DNA of 64,000 bases from Acidaminobacter hydrogenoformans DSM 2784. Its GTDB lineage: Bacteria > Bacillota > Clostridia > Peptostreptococcales > Acidaminobacteraceae. Positions 29,739-37,683 of the stretch are shown here, in pieces. A program made the translations under genes and the position numbers. Each line of letters opens with the position of its first letter. Position 1 is the first letter of the stretch. The notes under the pieces were generated by a model, which was not told the DNA's origin, ran no database searches, and was given only the letters and a program-made list of their open reading frames with translations. Location: positions 124,001-188,000 of the forward strand of contig NZ_FMWL01000001.1 of NCBI RefSeq assembly GCF_900103005.1. The letters are read 5' to 3'.

Positions 29739-30927
29739 GCGTCGACCCCTCCCTCAATGCGCTCGTTGCGCTCGTTGCGCTGGTTGCGCTGGTTGCGCTT
29801 GTTGTCTCTTTGCGCCCGTCGCGTTCGTTGCGTTCGTTGCGTTCGTTGCGCTTAAGCCTCATTTCAAGCTTTGGCCGCAGCATATTCCCCGCGAGCACCA
29901 GAATGATAATTAATGCCTGGATGATGCTGACAATGTTTGCCGGTACGCCCACACCCCGCTGCATGGCGCTGGCGCCGGTCTGCAGCATTCCCAGAAGGAT
30001 CGAGGACAGGAACACACCCGCCGGCGTCGCGCCCCCGAGGAGCGCCGCCGCTATGCCATCAAAACCCACATTTCTCGAAAAGTTGTCCATCAGCCTGTGA
30101 TGGATGCCGTTGATCTCCGTGAAGCCCGCGACCCCGGCCAGTGCCCCTGAAATAACCATAGCCAGGATCATGTTCCGCCGGATGTTGATGCCCGCGTACT
30201 CAGCGCCGTCCGGATTGTAGCCCACCGCACGCAGCCTGTAGCCCAGCGGCGTCTTCCACAGGATGACGTAGACCAGGACGCTGAGGACAATGGCCACAAT
30301 CAGCCCTATATGCAGCCGCGTGTTTTGAATCAGAAACGGCAGAAACGCATTTTCGCCAATCATATCCGTCTGCGGATAAAAGCCTGCCGCTTCGCGCAGA
30401 GGCTTATCCACCAAAAAGCTCAGCAGATAAACCGCTACATAGTTGAACATGATGGTGACAATGATTTCACTGGAGCCAAACACACCCTTGAGGACGCCCG
30501 GGATCAGGCCCCAAATGCCCCCCGCCGCAACCGCTGCCAAAAGACATAGGCCAATAGTCACCGCAGGCGGCAAATGTCCTGTCTTAAGCCCCACGAAGAC
30601 CGCCGCCATGGCCCCCGCGAACATCTGGCCCTCGCCACCAATGTTGAAAAGCCCCGTCCGGAACGCGAAGGTAAACGCCAGACCCGTGAGCGCGATGGGC
30701 GTCGCTTTGACCAGCACCTCCGCAGTGTTATAGGTGCTGCTGAAGTTGGAGAAAATCAGATACCAGTAAGCCTCCAGCGGGTTGATCCCAATGAACAGAA
30801 GCAGGACGCTGCCAAGCGCCAGCGCCAGGATCACTGAAGCTATAGGGACCAGCAAGGAAAAGGCATTGAAGCGCCGGGCGCCCGGCTTCAGAAAGACGTC
30901 TTTAATGCGTTTGTCCAGCGCGCTCAT
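29731..30927 (-). CDS. nupP: Nucleoside ABC transporter permease 1 (NupP-like) with repeat-encoded tail
   Basis: A 398-residue permease. About eight helices contain the family segments FNIGGEGQMFAGAMAA and GINIRRNMILAMVISGALAG. After the last helix (about residue 350) comes an unusual hydrophilic tail in which Asn-Glu-Arg and Ser-Ala-Thr triplets repeat several times, encoded by 9-bp tandem repeats. The tail is probably cytoplasmic and dispensable. It overlaps the ATPase stop (ATGA) and the nupQ start. Confidence 0.88.
   Translation of the reverse strand: MSALDKRIKDVFLKPGARRFNAFSLLVPIASVILALALGSVLLLFIGINPLEAYWYLIFSNFSSTYNTAEVLVKATPIALTGLAFTFAFRTGLFNIGGEGQMFAGAMAAVFVGLKTGHLPPAVTIGLCLLAAVAAGGIWGLIPGVLKGVFGSSEIIVTIMFNYVAVYLLSFLVDKPLREAAGFYPQTDMIGENAFLPFLIQNTRLHIGLIVAIVLSVLVYVILWKTPLGYRLRAVGYNPDGAEYAGINIRRNMILAMVISGALAGVAGFTEINGIHHRLMDNFSRNVGFDGIAAALLGGATPAGVFLSSILLGMLQTGASAMQRGVGVPANIVSIIQALIIILVLAGNMLRPKLEMRLKRNERNERNERDGRKETTSATSATSATSATSALREGSTHE
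29755..29852. repeat. 9-bp tandem repeats in the 3' end of nupP
   Basis: Two runs of a 9-base unit: GTTGCGCTC/GTTGCGCTG variants (about 29761-29805) and GTTGCGTTC variants (about 29820-29852). In the nupP frame they give Ser-Ala-Thr and Asn-Glu-Arg repeats. The period of nine keeps the frame when copy number changes. Confidence 0.85.
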
Positions 30928-32591
30928 GGGCTCACCTGCTCTTTCGGATTTTCTGGGAGATCCCCTGACACTTGGTCCGGTGTCAGAGTGTTGCTTTGGT
31001 TGGTCCGGTGACCATCGGCAAAACGATTGCCCTCAACCGGTGCCTCACCAGCCCCCCGCGGCGCCTTCACTGCCTGTTCGTAGGTCAGCCCCGCCATCAT
31101 CAGGCCAATCAGGCTCTCGTCAAAGGCCTCGTGGGCAAGCTCCCCCATGATCTGCCCCTTGTAAATCACTGCGATCCGGTCTGACAGCTGATTGATCTCC
31201 GACAGCTCCGTCGAGATCAGCAGCACCGCCGTGCCGTTTTCCTTAGCCTTCAGGATCTGCTTATGGATAAACTCCGTGGCGCCTATGTCCACGCCCCGGG
31301 TCGGCTGCACCGCAATCAGCAGCTTTGGCCCCTTGTCCACTTCCCGGGCCACCACGATCTTCTGCTGGTTCCCGCCGGACAGCTTGCGCGCCTCCGAATC
31401 CCGCCCCGCCGCCGAGGTCTTGATGGAATACTTCTTTATCATCTCGTCCGCGTGGCTGTAGATCTGCCCAAAGTCGAACAGCCCGCCCTTCGTGAACGGC
31501 TTCTTGCTGTAGTCCTTAAGGATCAGGTTTTCGCCGATGGTAAAGTCAAGCACCAACCCGCGCTTATGGCGATCCTCCGGTATGTACCCCACGCCTTTTC
31601 CAATGATCTCAAGAATAGACTTCCCCGCAATTTCCTCACCGCTCAGGAAAATACGCCCGCTCTTGACACCCCTCAGCCCCACAATAATCTCCGCCAGCTC
31701 CTTCTGACCATTGCCGTCCACCCCCGCAATGCCAAGGATTTCTCCCGAGCATACGCTTAAAGAGACGTCTTCCAGGGTGTGGTTACCCAACTCCCCCTCG
31801 CAGGTCACGCGCTCAAGCTCCAGCACCAGCTTGTCCGCACAGCAGCGGCCGTCCCGGCACGCCGGCGACAACTCACGCCCAATCATGAAGCGGGTCAGCT
31901 CGTATTCGCTGGAATCCTTCGTCATGACCGTATTGGTAACCTTGCCGTCCCTCAGCACCGTCACCCGGTTGGAGACCGCCATAACCTCCCCAAGCTTGTG
32001 AGTGATCAAGATGATGGACATGCCCTCATCTGACATGCGCCGCAGGGTTTTAAACAGCTCCTCTGTTTCCTGGGGCGTCAGTACCGCCGTAGGCTCGTCC
32101 ATAATCAGGAGCTTGGTGCCCCTGAAAAGGGCTTTGACAATTTCAACCCGCTGCTGCTCGCCCACTGAAAGCTCGGCGACCATAGCCCGGGGATTGATCT
32201 CCATGCCGTAGCGGGCCGCGATCTCGAGGACTTCTTTTTCAAGCTGGTCCTCCTTGATCAGGAAGCCCTTCTCCTTGCCCATGCCCATAATGATGTTCTC
32301 AAGGACATTATGTACCGGGACCAACATGAAATGCTGATGGATCATGCCTATTCCAGACAGGATCGCGTCCCGGGAAGACGTGAAGTGCCTCGTCTGCCCG
32401 TCAAACCAGATCTCGCCCCCGTCCGGCCTGTAAAGGCCGTAGAGCACATTCATAAGCGTTGACTTGCCCGCACCATTCTCACCCAGGAGCGCGTGGATTT
32501 CGCCGGGCATGACGTCAAAGTCGACGCCCTCATTTGCCGCAAAAGTGCCAAAGTACTTGCTGATGTTTGTCATCTTAAGTATAGGATTCAT
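30924..32591 (-). CDS. nupO: Nucleoside ABC transporter dual ATPase (NupO-like)
   Basis: A 555-residue protein with two fused ATPase domains, as in sugar and nucleoside importers. Domain 1 has Walker A GENGAGKST, IHQHFMLVP, LSVGEQQRVEIVKAL and MDEPTAVLT. Domain 2 has the degenerate Walker A GVDGNGQKE and LSGGNQQKIVVAREV. The last 45 or so residues are a non-family extension whose DNA carries the GGTTGGTCC and ACCATCGGC motifs seen elsewhere in this window. ATG 32591 follows AGGAGG by seven bases. It is the first gene of the operon. Confidence 0.9.
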   Translation of the reverse strand: MNPILKMTNISKYFGTFAANEGVDFDVMPGEIHALLGENGAGKSTLMNVLYGLYRPDGGEIWFDGQTRHFTSSRDAILSGIGMIHQHFMLVPVHNVLENIIMGMGKEKGFLIKEDQLEKEVLEIAARYGMEINPRAMVAELSVGEQQRVEIVKALFRGTKLLIMDEPTAVLTPQETEELFKTLRRMSDEGMSIILITHKLGEVMAVSNRVTVLRDGKVTNTVMTKDSSEYELTRFMIGRELSPACRDGRCCADKLVLELERVTCEGELGNHTLEDVSLSVCSGEILGIAGVDGNGQKELAEIIVGLRGVKSGRIFLSGEEIAGKSILEIIGKGVGYIPEDRHKRGLVLDFTIGENLILKDYSKKPFTKGGLFDFGQIYSHADEMIKKYSIKTSAAGRDSEARKLSGGNQQKIVVAREVDKGPKLLIAVQPTRGVDIGATEFIHKQILKAKENGTAVLLISTELSEINQLSDRIAVIYKGQIMGELAHEAFDESLIGLMMAGLTYEQAVKAPRGAGEAPVEGNRFADGHRTNQSNTLTPDQVSGDLPENPKEQVSP

Positions 32592-32783
32592 TAAAGTCCT
32601 CCTGACACGATTAGGTACCACCGCTGGACGAATCGTCTAAATATACGGAATATTCGTAGGATTAAGATTCTGCAAAACACGAACGTTCGCCTTTGTTGAA
32701 TTTAGATTAAAAGACACACAAAACAAATGATTTACAACGTTAATTTTTATGTATTTATTCCAAAGGATAGACAAAAGCTGGCA
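32592..32783 (-). promoter_or_regulatory. Leader of the nucleoside ABC operon with CGAA/TTCG palindromes
   Basis: This upstream region holds a perfect palindrome CGAACGTTCG (32680-32689), a near-palindrome CGGAATATTCG (32646-32656) and GACGA-A-TCGTC (32627-32637). The CGAAC half-sites recall PurR PurBox cores of Bacillus, which would fit a purine nucleoside importer. That is inference. No purine riboswitch core is visible. Confidence 0.35.
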
Positions 32784-32841
32784 GTTTGGTGGGGGACAGG
32801 GACGGACCGCGCGCGCGGTCCGTCCCTGTCCCCCACCAAAC
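32784..32841. repeat. Perfect 58-bp palindrome, GGGGACAGGG repeat locus 2
   Basis: Two perfect 29-bp arms with no spacer. The outer part reads GTTTGGTGGGGGACAGGG and the centre is a CG-alternating GCGCGC. It lies between the tyrS terminator and the nucleoside operon leader. Confidence 0.95.
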
Positions 32842-32852
32842 TCACTACCAAT

Positions 32853-32888
32853 AAAAAAAGGAAGCCCCGCCTCCCGGCAGGGCTTCAT
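32853..32888 (-). terminator. Terminator of tyrS
   Basis: GAAGCCCTGCC, loop GGGA, GGCGGGGCTTC, then CTTTTTTT on the minus strand, 20 bases after the stop codon. Confidence 0.88.
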
Positions 32889-32907
32889 CCCCTTGCATCA
32901 CATAACT

Positions 32908-34140
32908 TTACTTCAGCACAATCCTGTGATAAATCTTCTTGCCCTTTCGGATCATCAGCGCGCCATCTTCAAAGCGGTCCGCGCCAACGGATGTCTCGTG
33001 GCTTTCCACGACCTCACCGCCCAGGGTAATCCCCTTCTGGGCGATCAGCCTTCTGCCCTCGCCCTTGGACGAGATCAAGCCAGCGGCCATCAAAAGGTCC
33101 ACAATGTTCATGCCGTCACCACCTGCGAAATCAGCGGCAGCCATTTCCGTAGTCGGCATCTCCGCCAGATCCCCGGAATTGCCAAAGAGCGCCCGCGCCG
33201 CCGCCAGCGCCTTGTCCGCCTCGTCCTTACCATGGATGGTGTTGGTGATCTCGTAGGCCAAAATTTCTTTCGCCTTGTTGATCTCCGAGCCCTCAACCTG
33301 AACCAGGCTTTCGATCTCCTCCAGCGGCAGGAAGGTCAGGAGTCTGAGGCAGTTCTCGACGTCTGCGTCCTCGACATTTCGGAAGTACTGGAACAGCTCG
33401 TACGGCGACGTTTTTTCGGGATCGATCCAGATGGCGCCCGCTTCGGTTTTGCCCATCTTGCGACCATCGGAAGTCGTCAGCAGTTTGAACGTCAGGCCGA
33501 ACACCTCGCCCTGATCCGCCTTGCGCACGAGCTCGACGCCCGCCAGGATATTGGACCACTGATCGTTGCCCCCCAGCTGCATCTTGCAGTTGTAACGTCT
33601 GTAGAGCTCCAGGAAGTCATAAGCCTGCATGATCATGTAGTTGAACTCCAGGAACGACAGGCCGCGCTCCAGGCGGGACTTGAAGCACTCCGCCGACAGC
33701 ATGCGGTTGACCGAGAATTTGGATCCAATCTCCCGCAGGAATTCAATATAGTTCAAGTGGTCCAGCCACTTGGCATTGTTGTCCATGAACCCGGAAACGC
33801 CGTCAATGGTCAGGTGATTTTGCAGCTGACGCTTGATCTTGGCCGCGTTCGCGTTGATTGTATCGTAGACCAGCATTTGCCGCATCTCCGTCTTGCCGGA
33901 CGGATCCCCGACCTTGACCGTGCCGTCGCCCACCAGCGCAATGGGCTTGTGGCCGTGGCGCTGCATGTGCATCATAACCATGATCTGGATGAAGTGGCCT
34001 ATGTGCAGACTGTCCGCCGTTGGGTCAAACCCAATGTAGAACGTGACCGACTCCTTGCCCAGCAACTCCCGGAGCTCTTCCTCGTGGGTGGCCTGCTCAA
34101 TGAAGCCCCGCGCCTTTAATACATCAAATACGTTTTCCAT
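32908..34140 (-). CDS. tyrS: Tyrosyl-tRNA synthetase
   Basis: A 410-residue class I synthetase that charges tRNA-Tyr. The Rossmann domain has FDPTADSLHIGHF (HIGH), tyrosine-site residues around GGNDQW, and the second signature GRKMGKTE in place of KMSKS, as in the bacterial TyrS branch. A C-terminal S4 RNA-binding domain (ISSKGEGRRLIAQKGITLGG) closes the protein. I chose ATG 34140 because GGGAGG lies ten bases before it; upstream codons in frame belong to the T-box leader. It is monocistronic and regulated by the T-box at 34228-34547. Confidence 0.96.
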   Translation of the reverse strand: MENVFDVLKARGFIEQATHEEELRELLGKESVTFYIGFDPTADSLHIGHFIQIMVMMHMQRHGHKPIALVGDGTVKVGDPSGKTEMRQMLVYDTINANAAKIKRQLQNHLTIDGVSGFMDNNAKWLDHLNYIEFLREIGSKFSVNRMLSAECFKSRLERGLSFLEFNYMIMQAYDFLELYRRYNCKMQLGGNDQWSNILAGVELVRKADQGEVFGLTFKLLTTSDGRKMGKTEAGAIWIDPEKTSPYELFQYFRNVEDADVENCLRLLTFLPLEEIESLVQVEGSEINKAKEILAYEITNTIHGKDEADKALAAARALFGNSGDLAEMPTTEMAAADFAGGDGMNIVDLLMAAGLISSKGEGRRLIAQKGITLGGEVVESHETSVGADRFEDGALMIRKGKKIYHRIVLK

Positions 34141-34227
34141 GTTAATGTGAACCTCCCTCACAAGATTGACTGATTTTCTCACTTGAATTGTCTGAGTGCC
34201 TATCGCAAAATTTCCAGCGCCGCGCCC

Positions 34228-34547
34228 AAAAACAACAAAAAACCCTCGCGTCCCGGTTAAGGACGAGAGGGCTCGTGGTACCACCTTAATTCATACCATC
34301 TTTCAGCTGCAGGCCTCCTAAAAGGCTTCTGCCGATGGTATCTCAAAAGCGTCTTAACGCGCGCCCGCGCAGCCCGGTTCGACCCCACCCGTCTTACGCG
34401 GTGGTTCCGCTATCCGTTCTGAAGCTCAGAAAACCGTAATTCATCCCATATCTTCGTCAGGCCTCGCACCCCCGGCCCGCTCTCTGAATGCCCCAATATC
34501 AGACTACTTTGTTCCGTCACAGCCCTGTACTCTCTGAAATGACTATG
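34228..34547 (-). ncRNA. T-box riboswitch of tyrS
   Basis: The leader shows an AGAGAG-type stem I, a candidate specifier UAC (Tyr) at 34438-34436 in the context TGAATTACGG, the conserved T-box AAGGTGGTACCACG (TGGTACCAC at 34284-34275), and a competing terminator with stem CCCTCGCGTCC paired with GGACGAGAGGG (34243-34271) and a long U-rich tail. Uncharged tRNA-Tyr should stabilise the antiterminator and allow tyrS expression. Confidence 0.9.
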
Positions 34548-34552
34548 CACCT

Positions 34553-34581
34553 ATCCTAACGGTTTTAGCGCAGGCTGTCAA
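34553..34581 (-). promoter_or_regulatory. Promoter of the tyrS T-box transcript
   Basis: TTGACA (34581-34576), a 17-bp spacer and TAGGAT (34558-34553), placing the transcript start a few bases before stem I of the T-box. Confidence 0.75.
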
Positions 34582-34608
34582 GAAGCAACCTGCCGTTCCT
34601 TCATTAAC

Positions 34609-34971
34609 TTACTCATAGTCATCCTCGAGAATCAGCGCCTGCCGGGAGAGGTGCTCCTCAATTTCCCGGATAAGCTCCTCAGGTATGAACTCGATCAGTA
34701 CCCGGGTCGCGTAACCCATAGCCGTCTGGCGTACACTGACGACCTTCGCGACGACGCTGTGCACGTCCTCTTCCAATACCATTTCAAAGCCAATAACTGA
34801 TCTTGGCGCCAAACGCCTGGAGAGCACCACAGTCACAAAGTTATCAAACAACGAGGTCATATCAATATAAACGGGGCGTTCCACATCTGCCATCTGGCCG
34901 TTATAGAAAATTTTGCGCGCACCGTCACCATAAATGTCAGGAACCTGGGACTTTTTTCCTTGCAATGTCAT
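34609..34971 (-). CDS. PilZ-like small protein
   Basis: A 120-residue soluble protein, mostly beta-strand, with a C-terminal helix (PEELIREIEEHLSR) and an acidic end. The pattern IDMTSLFDN, then IGFEMVLEEDVHSVVAKVVSVRQ and TRVLIEFI, resembles the PilZ barrel, but the c-di-GMP RxxxR and D/NxSxxG motifs are not clear, so binding is doubtful. ATG 34971 lies seven bases after AAAGGTGG; another ATG two codons upstream is too close to that site. It stands alone; the next gene downstream is tyrS behind its own promoter. Confidence 0.5.
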   Translation of the reverse strand: MTLQGKKSQVPDIYGDGARKIFYNGQMADVERPVYIDMTSLFDNFVTVVLSRRLAPRSVIGFEMVLEEDVHSVVAKVVSVRQTAMGYATRVLIEFIPEELIREIEEHLSRQALILEDDYE

Positions 34972-35104
34972 AACCATCCCACCTTTCTGTCGATTCTGAT
35001 ATTTATTTACCCAGTGTAGGACAACTCACGCAAGGAATTTGGCTCAAAGAGGTTAACAAACGCTATGATAGTTTAACTAAATTCCACTGTCGGTCAACCC
35101 GCAT

Positions 35105-35608
35105 TCATGATTTTCTGCCTACGCCGCTCACAGCCTTGACCAAAATGACCAGCCCTATGAGAATGAGCGCTGCAGGAAGGCCGTAGAGCGCCAGCGCTTC
35201 CCTGGAGATCCAGTGGTTCTCGGCTATAAACGTCAGCGCTGCCATAACCAGCAGTACCGCCCCTACCAGCAGCGCCCAGTGCGCTGTTTTTGGTCCGAGC
35301 GCCGCACTGACGAGATAGATGACCAGAAACGCCAGCCCTATGAAGACCAGCGGCGCCATGTTTTCCAGTGACCTTGGAAGCAGCCTCATGGACATCACCA
35401 GATCATTGAACCCCAGAAAAAGGAGAATGGAGCCGGGGATCAAGTAACCAATGTTGCGGCTGCCATTCTTTTGTATCCCAAAGTAGGCCGCCAGGAAGAG
35501 TCCGCCCAGAACAAACAGCGTCACATCAAAATCAAAACGGAAGATATTTTTAAGGAGCAGAAGAAGTCCAATGACAATGAGCGCTGCGCCCATCCATTTT
35601 CCTTTCAT
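35105..35608 (-). CDS. Small integral membrane protein of unknown function
   Basis: A 167-residue protein with five or six membrane helices: an N-terminal MGAALIVIGLLLLLKN hairpin, then paired helices, ending in a basic tail (KAVSGVGRKS). The first helix resembles those of LiaF/DUF5668-like proteins, but no motif fixes a function. ATG 35608 has AGGTG nine bases upstream. It lies 13 bases downstream of rseC and is probably co-transcribed with it. Confidence 0.6.
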   Translation of the reverse strand: MKGKWMGAALIVIGLLLLLKNIFRFDFDVTLFVLGGLFLAAYFGIQKNGSRNIGYLIPGSILLFLGFNDLVMSMRLLPRSLENMAPLVFIGLAFLVIYLVSAALGPKTAHWALLVGAVLLVMAALTFIAENHWISREALALYGLPAALILIGLVILVKAVSGVGRKS

Positions 35609-35621
35609 AACTACAAGCACC

Positions 35622-36038
35622 TCACAGTTTTTTCAGGATGCTGCGCATTTTCAGGACGTCCCTGTCCCGCCTCAGAACAGCGATCCCCACATAAGATAAA
35701 GCCAGGAAAACGAAGCCGGTCAAGATGCCTACAAGCTCAGGATTGATTGGAACCAGTTCCGAGAACACCTGCAGACCTAAGACCACACCCAGAATAAACA
35801 CCACCAGCGGCAGTGTGTAGAGTATCAGAGTGGACTGAATAATGGCGTGCTCAGGCGCTTCCAGGACTACGAAATCCCCCTGTTTGGCCTGCAGGGCGTT
35901 GTCCACCTCTACAATGAGCGGCGGTTTGCTGCAGCCGCCCGAGCAAGTCGCGCATTTGTCACCACAGCTCGACATCCGCGCAATTTCTATAACCGCTTTT
36001 TGTCCTCGAAGTCCAACGACGAGTCCATTTTTTTCCAT
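35622..36038 (-). CDS. rseC: RseC/MucC-family (SoxR-reducing system) protein
   Basis: A 138-residue membrane protein. The N-terminal cytoplasmic part has a Cys cluster (SSCGDKCATCSGGCSK, about 24-39), followed by two membrane helices (about 68-92 and 98-120) and a basic tail. This is the RseC family layout. Members occur with RNF/Rsx-type electron-transfer complexes and help reduce SoxR in enterobacteria; in Clostridia the role is unknown. The NQR-type operon at 8.7 kb is the only related complex in the window. ATG 36038 has AGGAGG just upstream. Confidence 0.82.
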   Translation of the reverse strand: MEKNGLVVGLRGQKAVIEIARMSSCGDKCATCSGGCSKPPLIVEVDNALQAKQGDFVVLEAPEHAIIQSTLILYTLPLVVFILGVVLGLQVFSELVPINPELVGILTGFVFLALSYVGIAVLRRDRDVLKMRSILKKL

Positions 36039-36189
36039 AATAAAACCTCCTGATTCAGGGTTATTAATTATTATACCCTTTTTCAGAAAAAAAGTGCGAC
36101 TTTTTTGAGATTCGTTCTCAAGTCACTATCCAAAGCGTTGAAAACACCATCTTCAAGACTCTACAGTATAATGTAAAAGCACTTACCTC

Positions 36190-36903
36190 TCACCGACTGC
36201 TCACCAGCAAGTTATAAAGCCTTTGGCGCAGTGCGTACAGTGCCGGATCAAAGATAGCCCGTCCCTTTCGTTCAAGGGACACCTCCAGGCGCTCCACAAT
36301 CCTGAGGGGCGGTCCGCTGACGACAACAATTGTATCCGCCGTCAGGAGCGCCTCATCGAGATCGTGGGTCACCAGCACCGCCGTCATTTCAGAATGGGAC
36401 ATGATGTTGCCAAAATCCGCGATCAGATCCAGCTTCAGCTCAAGATCCAGGCCTTTAAAAGGCTCATCCAGCAGCATCAGCCGCCGTCCCGTGGCCAGCG
36501 CCCGAGCAAGGTCAATCCTTCCGGCCTGCCCGCCGCTGAGGGCTCCAGGGCGGCGCAGTCTGAGGGCTGACAGGCGGGTTAAGGACAAGCTTTCCTCGAT
36601 CGCCATTCGCCGCCGCGCCTCCGTCCAGTCTTCCGGCAAAGCGAAGGCCACATTTTCCTCCACATTTAGCCAGGGGATAACCCTGTGATCCTGAAAAACA
36701 AAGGCCGGCCCGTTTTCCGGAAGGCCCTCCACCCCACCCTGATCCGGCACGTCAAGACCTGCCAGGAGCCTGAGGAGCGTCGTCTTTCCACTGCCGGAAG
36801 GCCCCAGGAGTGCCGTGACCCTTCCCGGTTCAATCTCCAGTGAAAAGTCGTCCAATATCACCGTGCTGCCCTTTTTCTTGGACATTTGCTCAATTTGGAT
36901 CAT
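36190..36903 (-). CDS. ABC transporter ATPase, SsuB/TauB-like
   Basis: A 237-residue ATPase of the nitrate/sulfonate/taurine import type: Walker A LLGPSGSGKTTLL, Q-loop FVFQDHRVIPW, signature LSGGQAGRIDLARAL, Walker B LMLLDEPFKGLD and the switch His in LVTHDLDEAL. It energises the permease it overlaps by four bases. In the signature, AGR replaces the usual QQR, a mild deviation. Confidence 0.88.
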   Translation of the reverse strand: MIQIEQMSKKKGSTVILDDFSLEIEPGRVTALLGPSGSGKTTLLRLLAGLDVPDQGGVEGLPENGPAFVFQDHRVIPWLNVEENVAFALPEDWTEARRRMAIEESLSLTRLSALRLRRPGALSGGQAGRIDLARALATGRRLMLLDEPFKGLDLELKLDLIADFGNIMSHSEMTAVLVTHDLDEALLTADTIVVVSGPPLRIVERLEVSLERKGRAIFDPALYALRQRLYNLLVSSR

Positions 36904-37682
36904 GCCGCTTCCCGCCTTTCGCTATCCCGCTTGAGGAGATGCTTGAGCCAAACCTCAAAAAGCAGGCTGAGCAGCAGAATCACCACGGTCCAGGCATAGG
37001 CCGCCTCCGTCTCCAGCGTCAGCTTGCTGACATACATTTGGTAGCCTATGGCATATTTAGGACTGCTCAGCACTTCTGCCGCCACGGTGACTTTAAAGCC
37101 CAAGCCCAGACATGTAAACAGCGCTGCGTTCAAGTAAGGCCACACGGCCCTGAGATACAGCTGCTTCCATACCTTGGTCCGGCTGACGCCGTAAAGCTCG
37201 GACATCTCCACCAGCCGCCCGTCCACCGCGCCCAGGCCCTGAAGCACATTGCCCCAGATCACCGGCAGACACATGAGAAGCGAGATGAACACCGGCAGAT
37301 AGTTGGAATCCATCCACATGATGGCCAGTATAATGAACGACACCACTGGGGCACTGCGGATCGCCAGCATGGCCGGCGCAATCAGCCTGCGTGCCAGCGG
37401 GGAGACAAAGGAAAGCCCCCCCAGTACCACGCCTGAGCTGACGGCGATCAGCAGACTCAGCAGCACCCTATAGACCGACCAGGCTGTCGAAATTGCGAAA
37501 TCCCGCTCAAAAATAAGCGTCGACAGCCTCGAAAACACGGCCAGCGGCGAAGGCAGCACGAAAGGCGATCCAACCAGCCAAGCGGCGAGCTGCCAGAGGC
37601 CAAGCCAGAACGCCGCCACCCCGAGACTACCCGCGATCCGCTTCAACCTCCTCAGATGCTTCACTCCCCCGCCGGCTTCCAT
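36900..37682 (-). CDS. ABC transporter permease, SsuC/TauC-like
   Basis: A 260-residue permease with about six helices and the binding-protein-dependent EAA loop (VDGRLVEMSELYGVSRTKVW) that couples to the ATPase. The overall pattern matches sulfonate, nitrate or thiamine-precursor permeases. ATG 37682 lies directly after the binding-protein stop codon; overlap with the ATPase is four bases. The substrate is not shown by the sequence. Confidence 0.88.
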   Translation of the reverse strand: MEAGGGVKHLRRLKRIAGSLGVAAFWLGLWQLAAWLVGSPFVLPSPLAVFSRLSTLIFERDFAISTAWSVYRVLLSLLIAVSSGVVLGGLSFVSPLARRLIAPAMLAIRSAPVVSFIILAIMWMDSNYLPVFISLLMCLPVIWGNVLQGLGAVDGRLVEMSELYGVSRTKVWKQLYLRAVWPYLNAALFTCLGLGFKVTVAAEVLSSPKYAIGYQMYVSKLTLETEAAYAWTVVILLLSLLFEVWLKHLLKRDSERREAA

Positions 37683-37683
37683 T

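Noticed and set aside
28578-29855. 425-residue plus-strand frame over nucleoside-transporter genes
   Set aside because: Composition is skewed by the antisense of membrane-protein codons and the 9-bp repeats; no motifs.
32592-32783. Purine riboswitch before the nucleoside operon
   Set aside because: None of the conserved junction or loop sequences of the purine aptamer can be found.
32749-34119. 456-residue reading frame antisense to tyrS
   Set aside because: No start signal and no domain; the tyrS frame carries all synthetase motifs.
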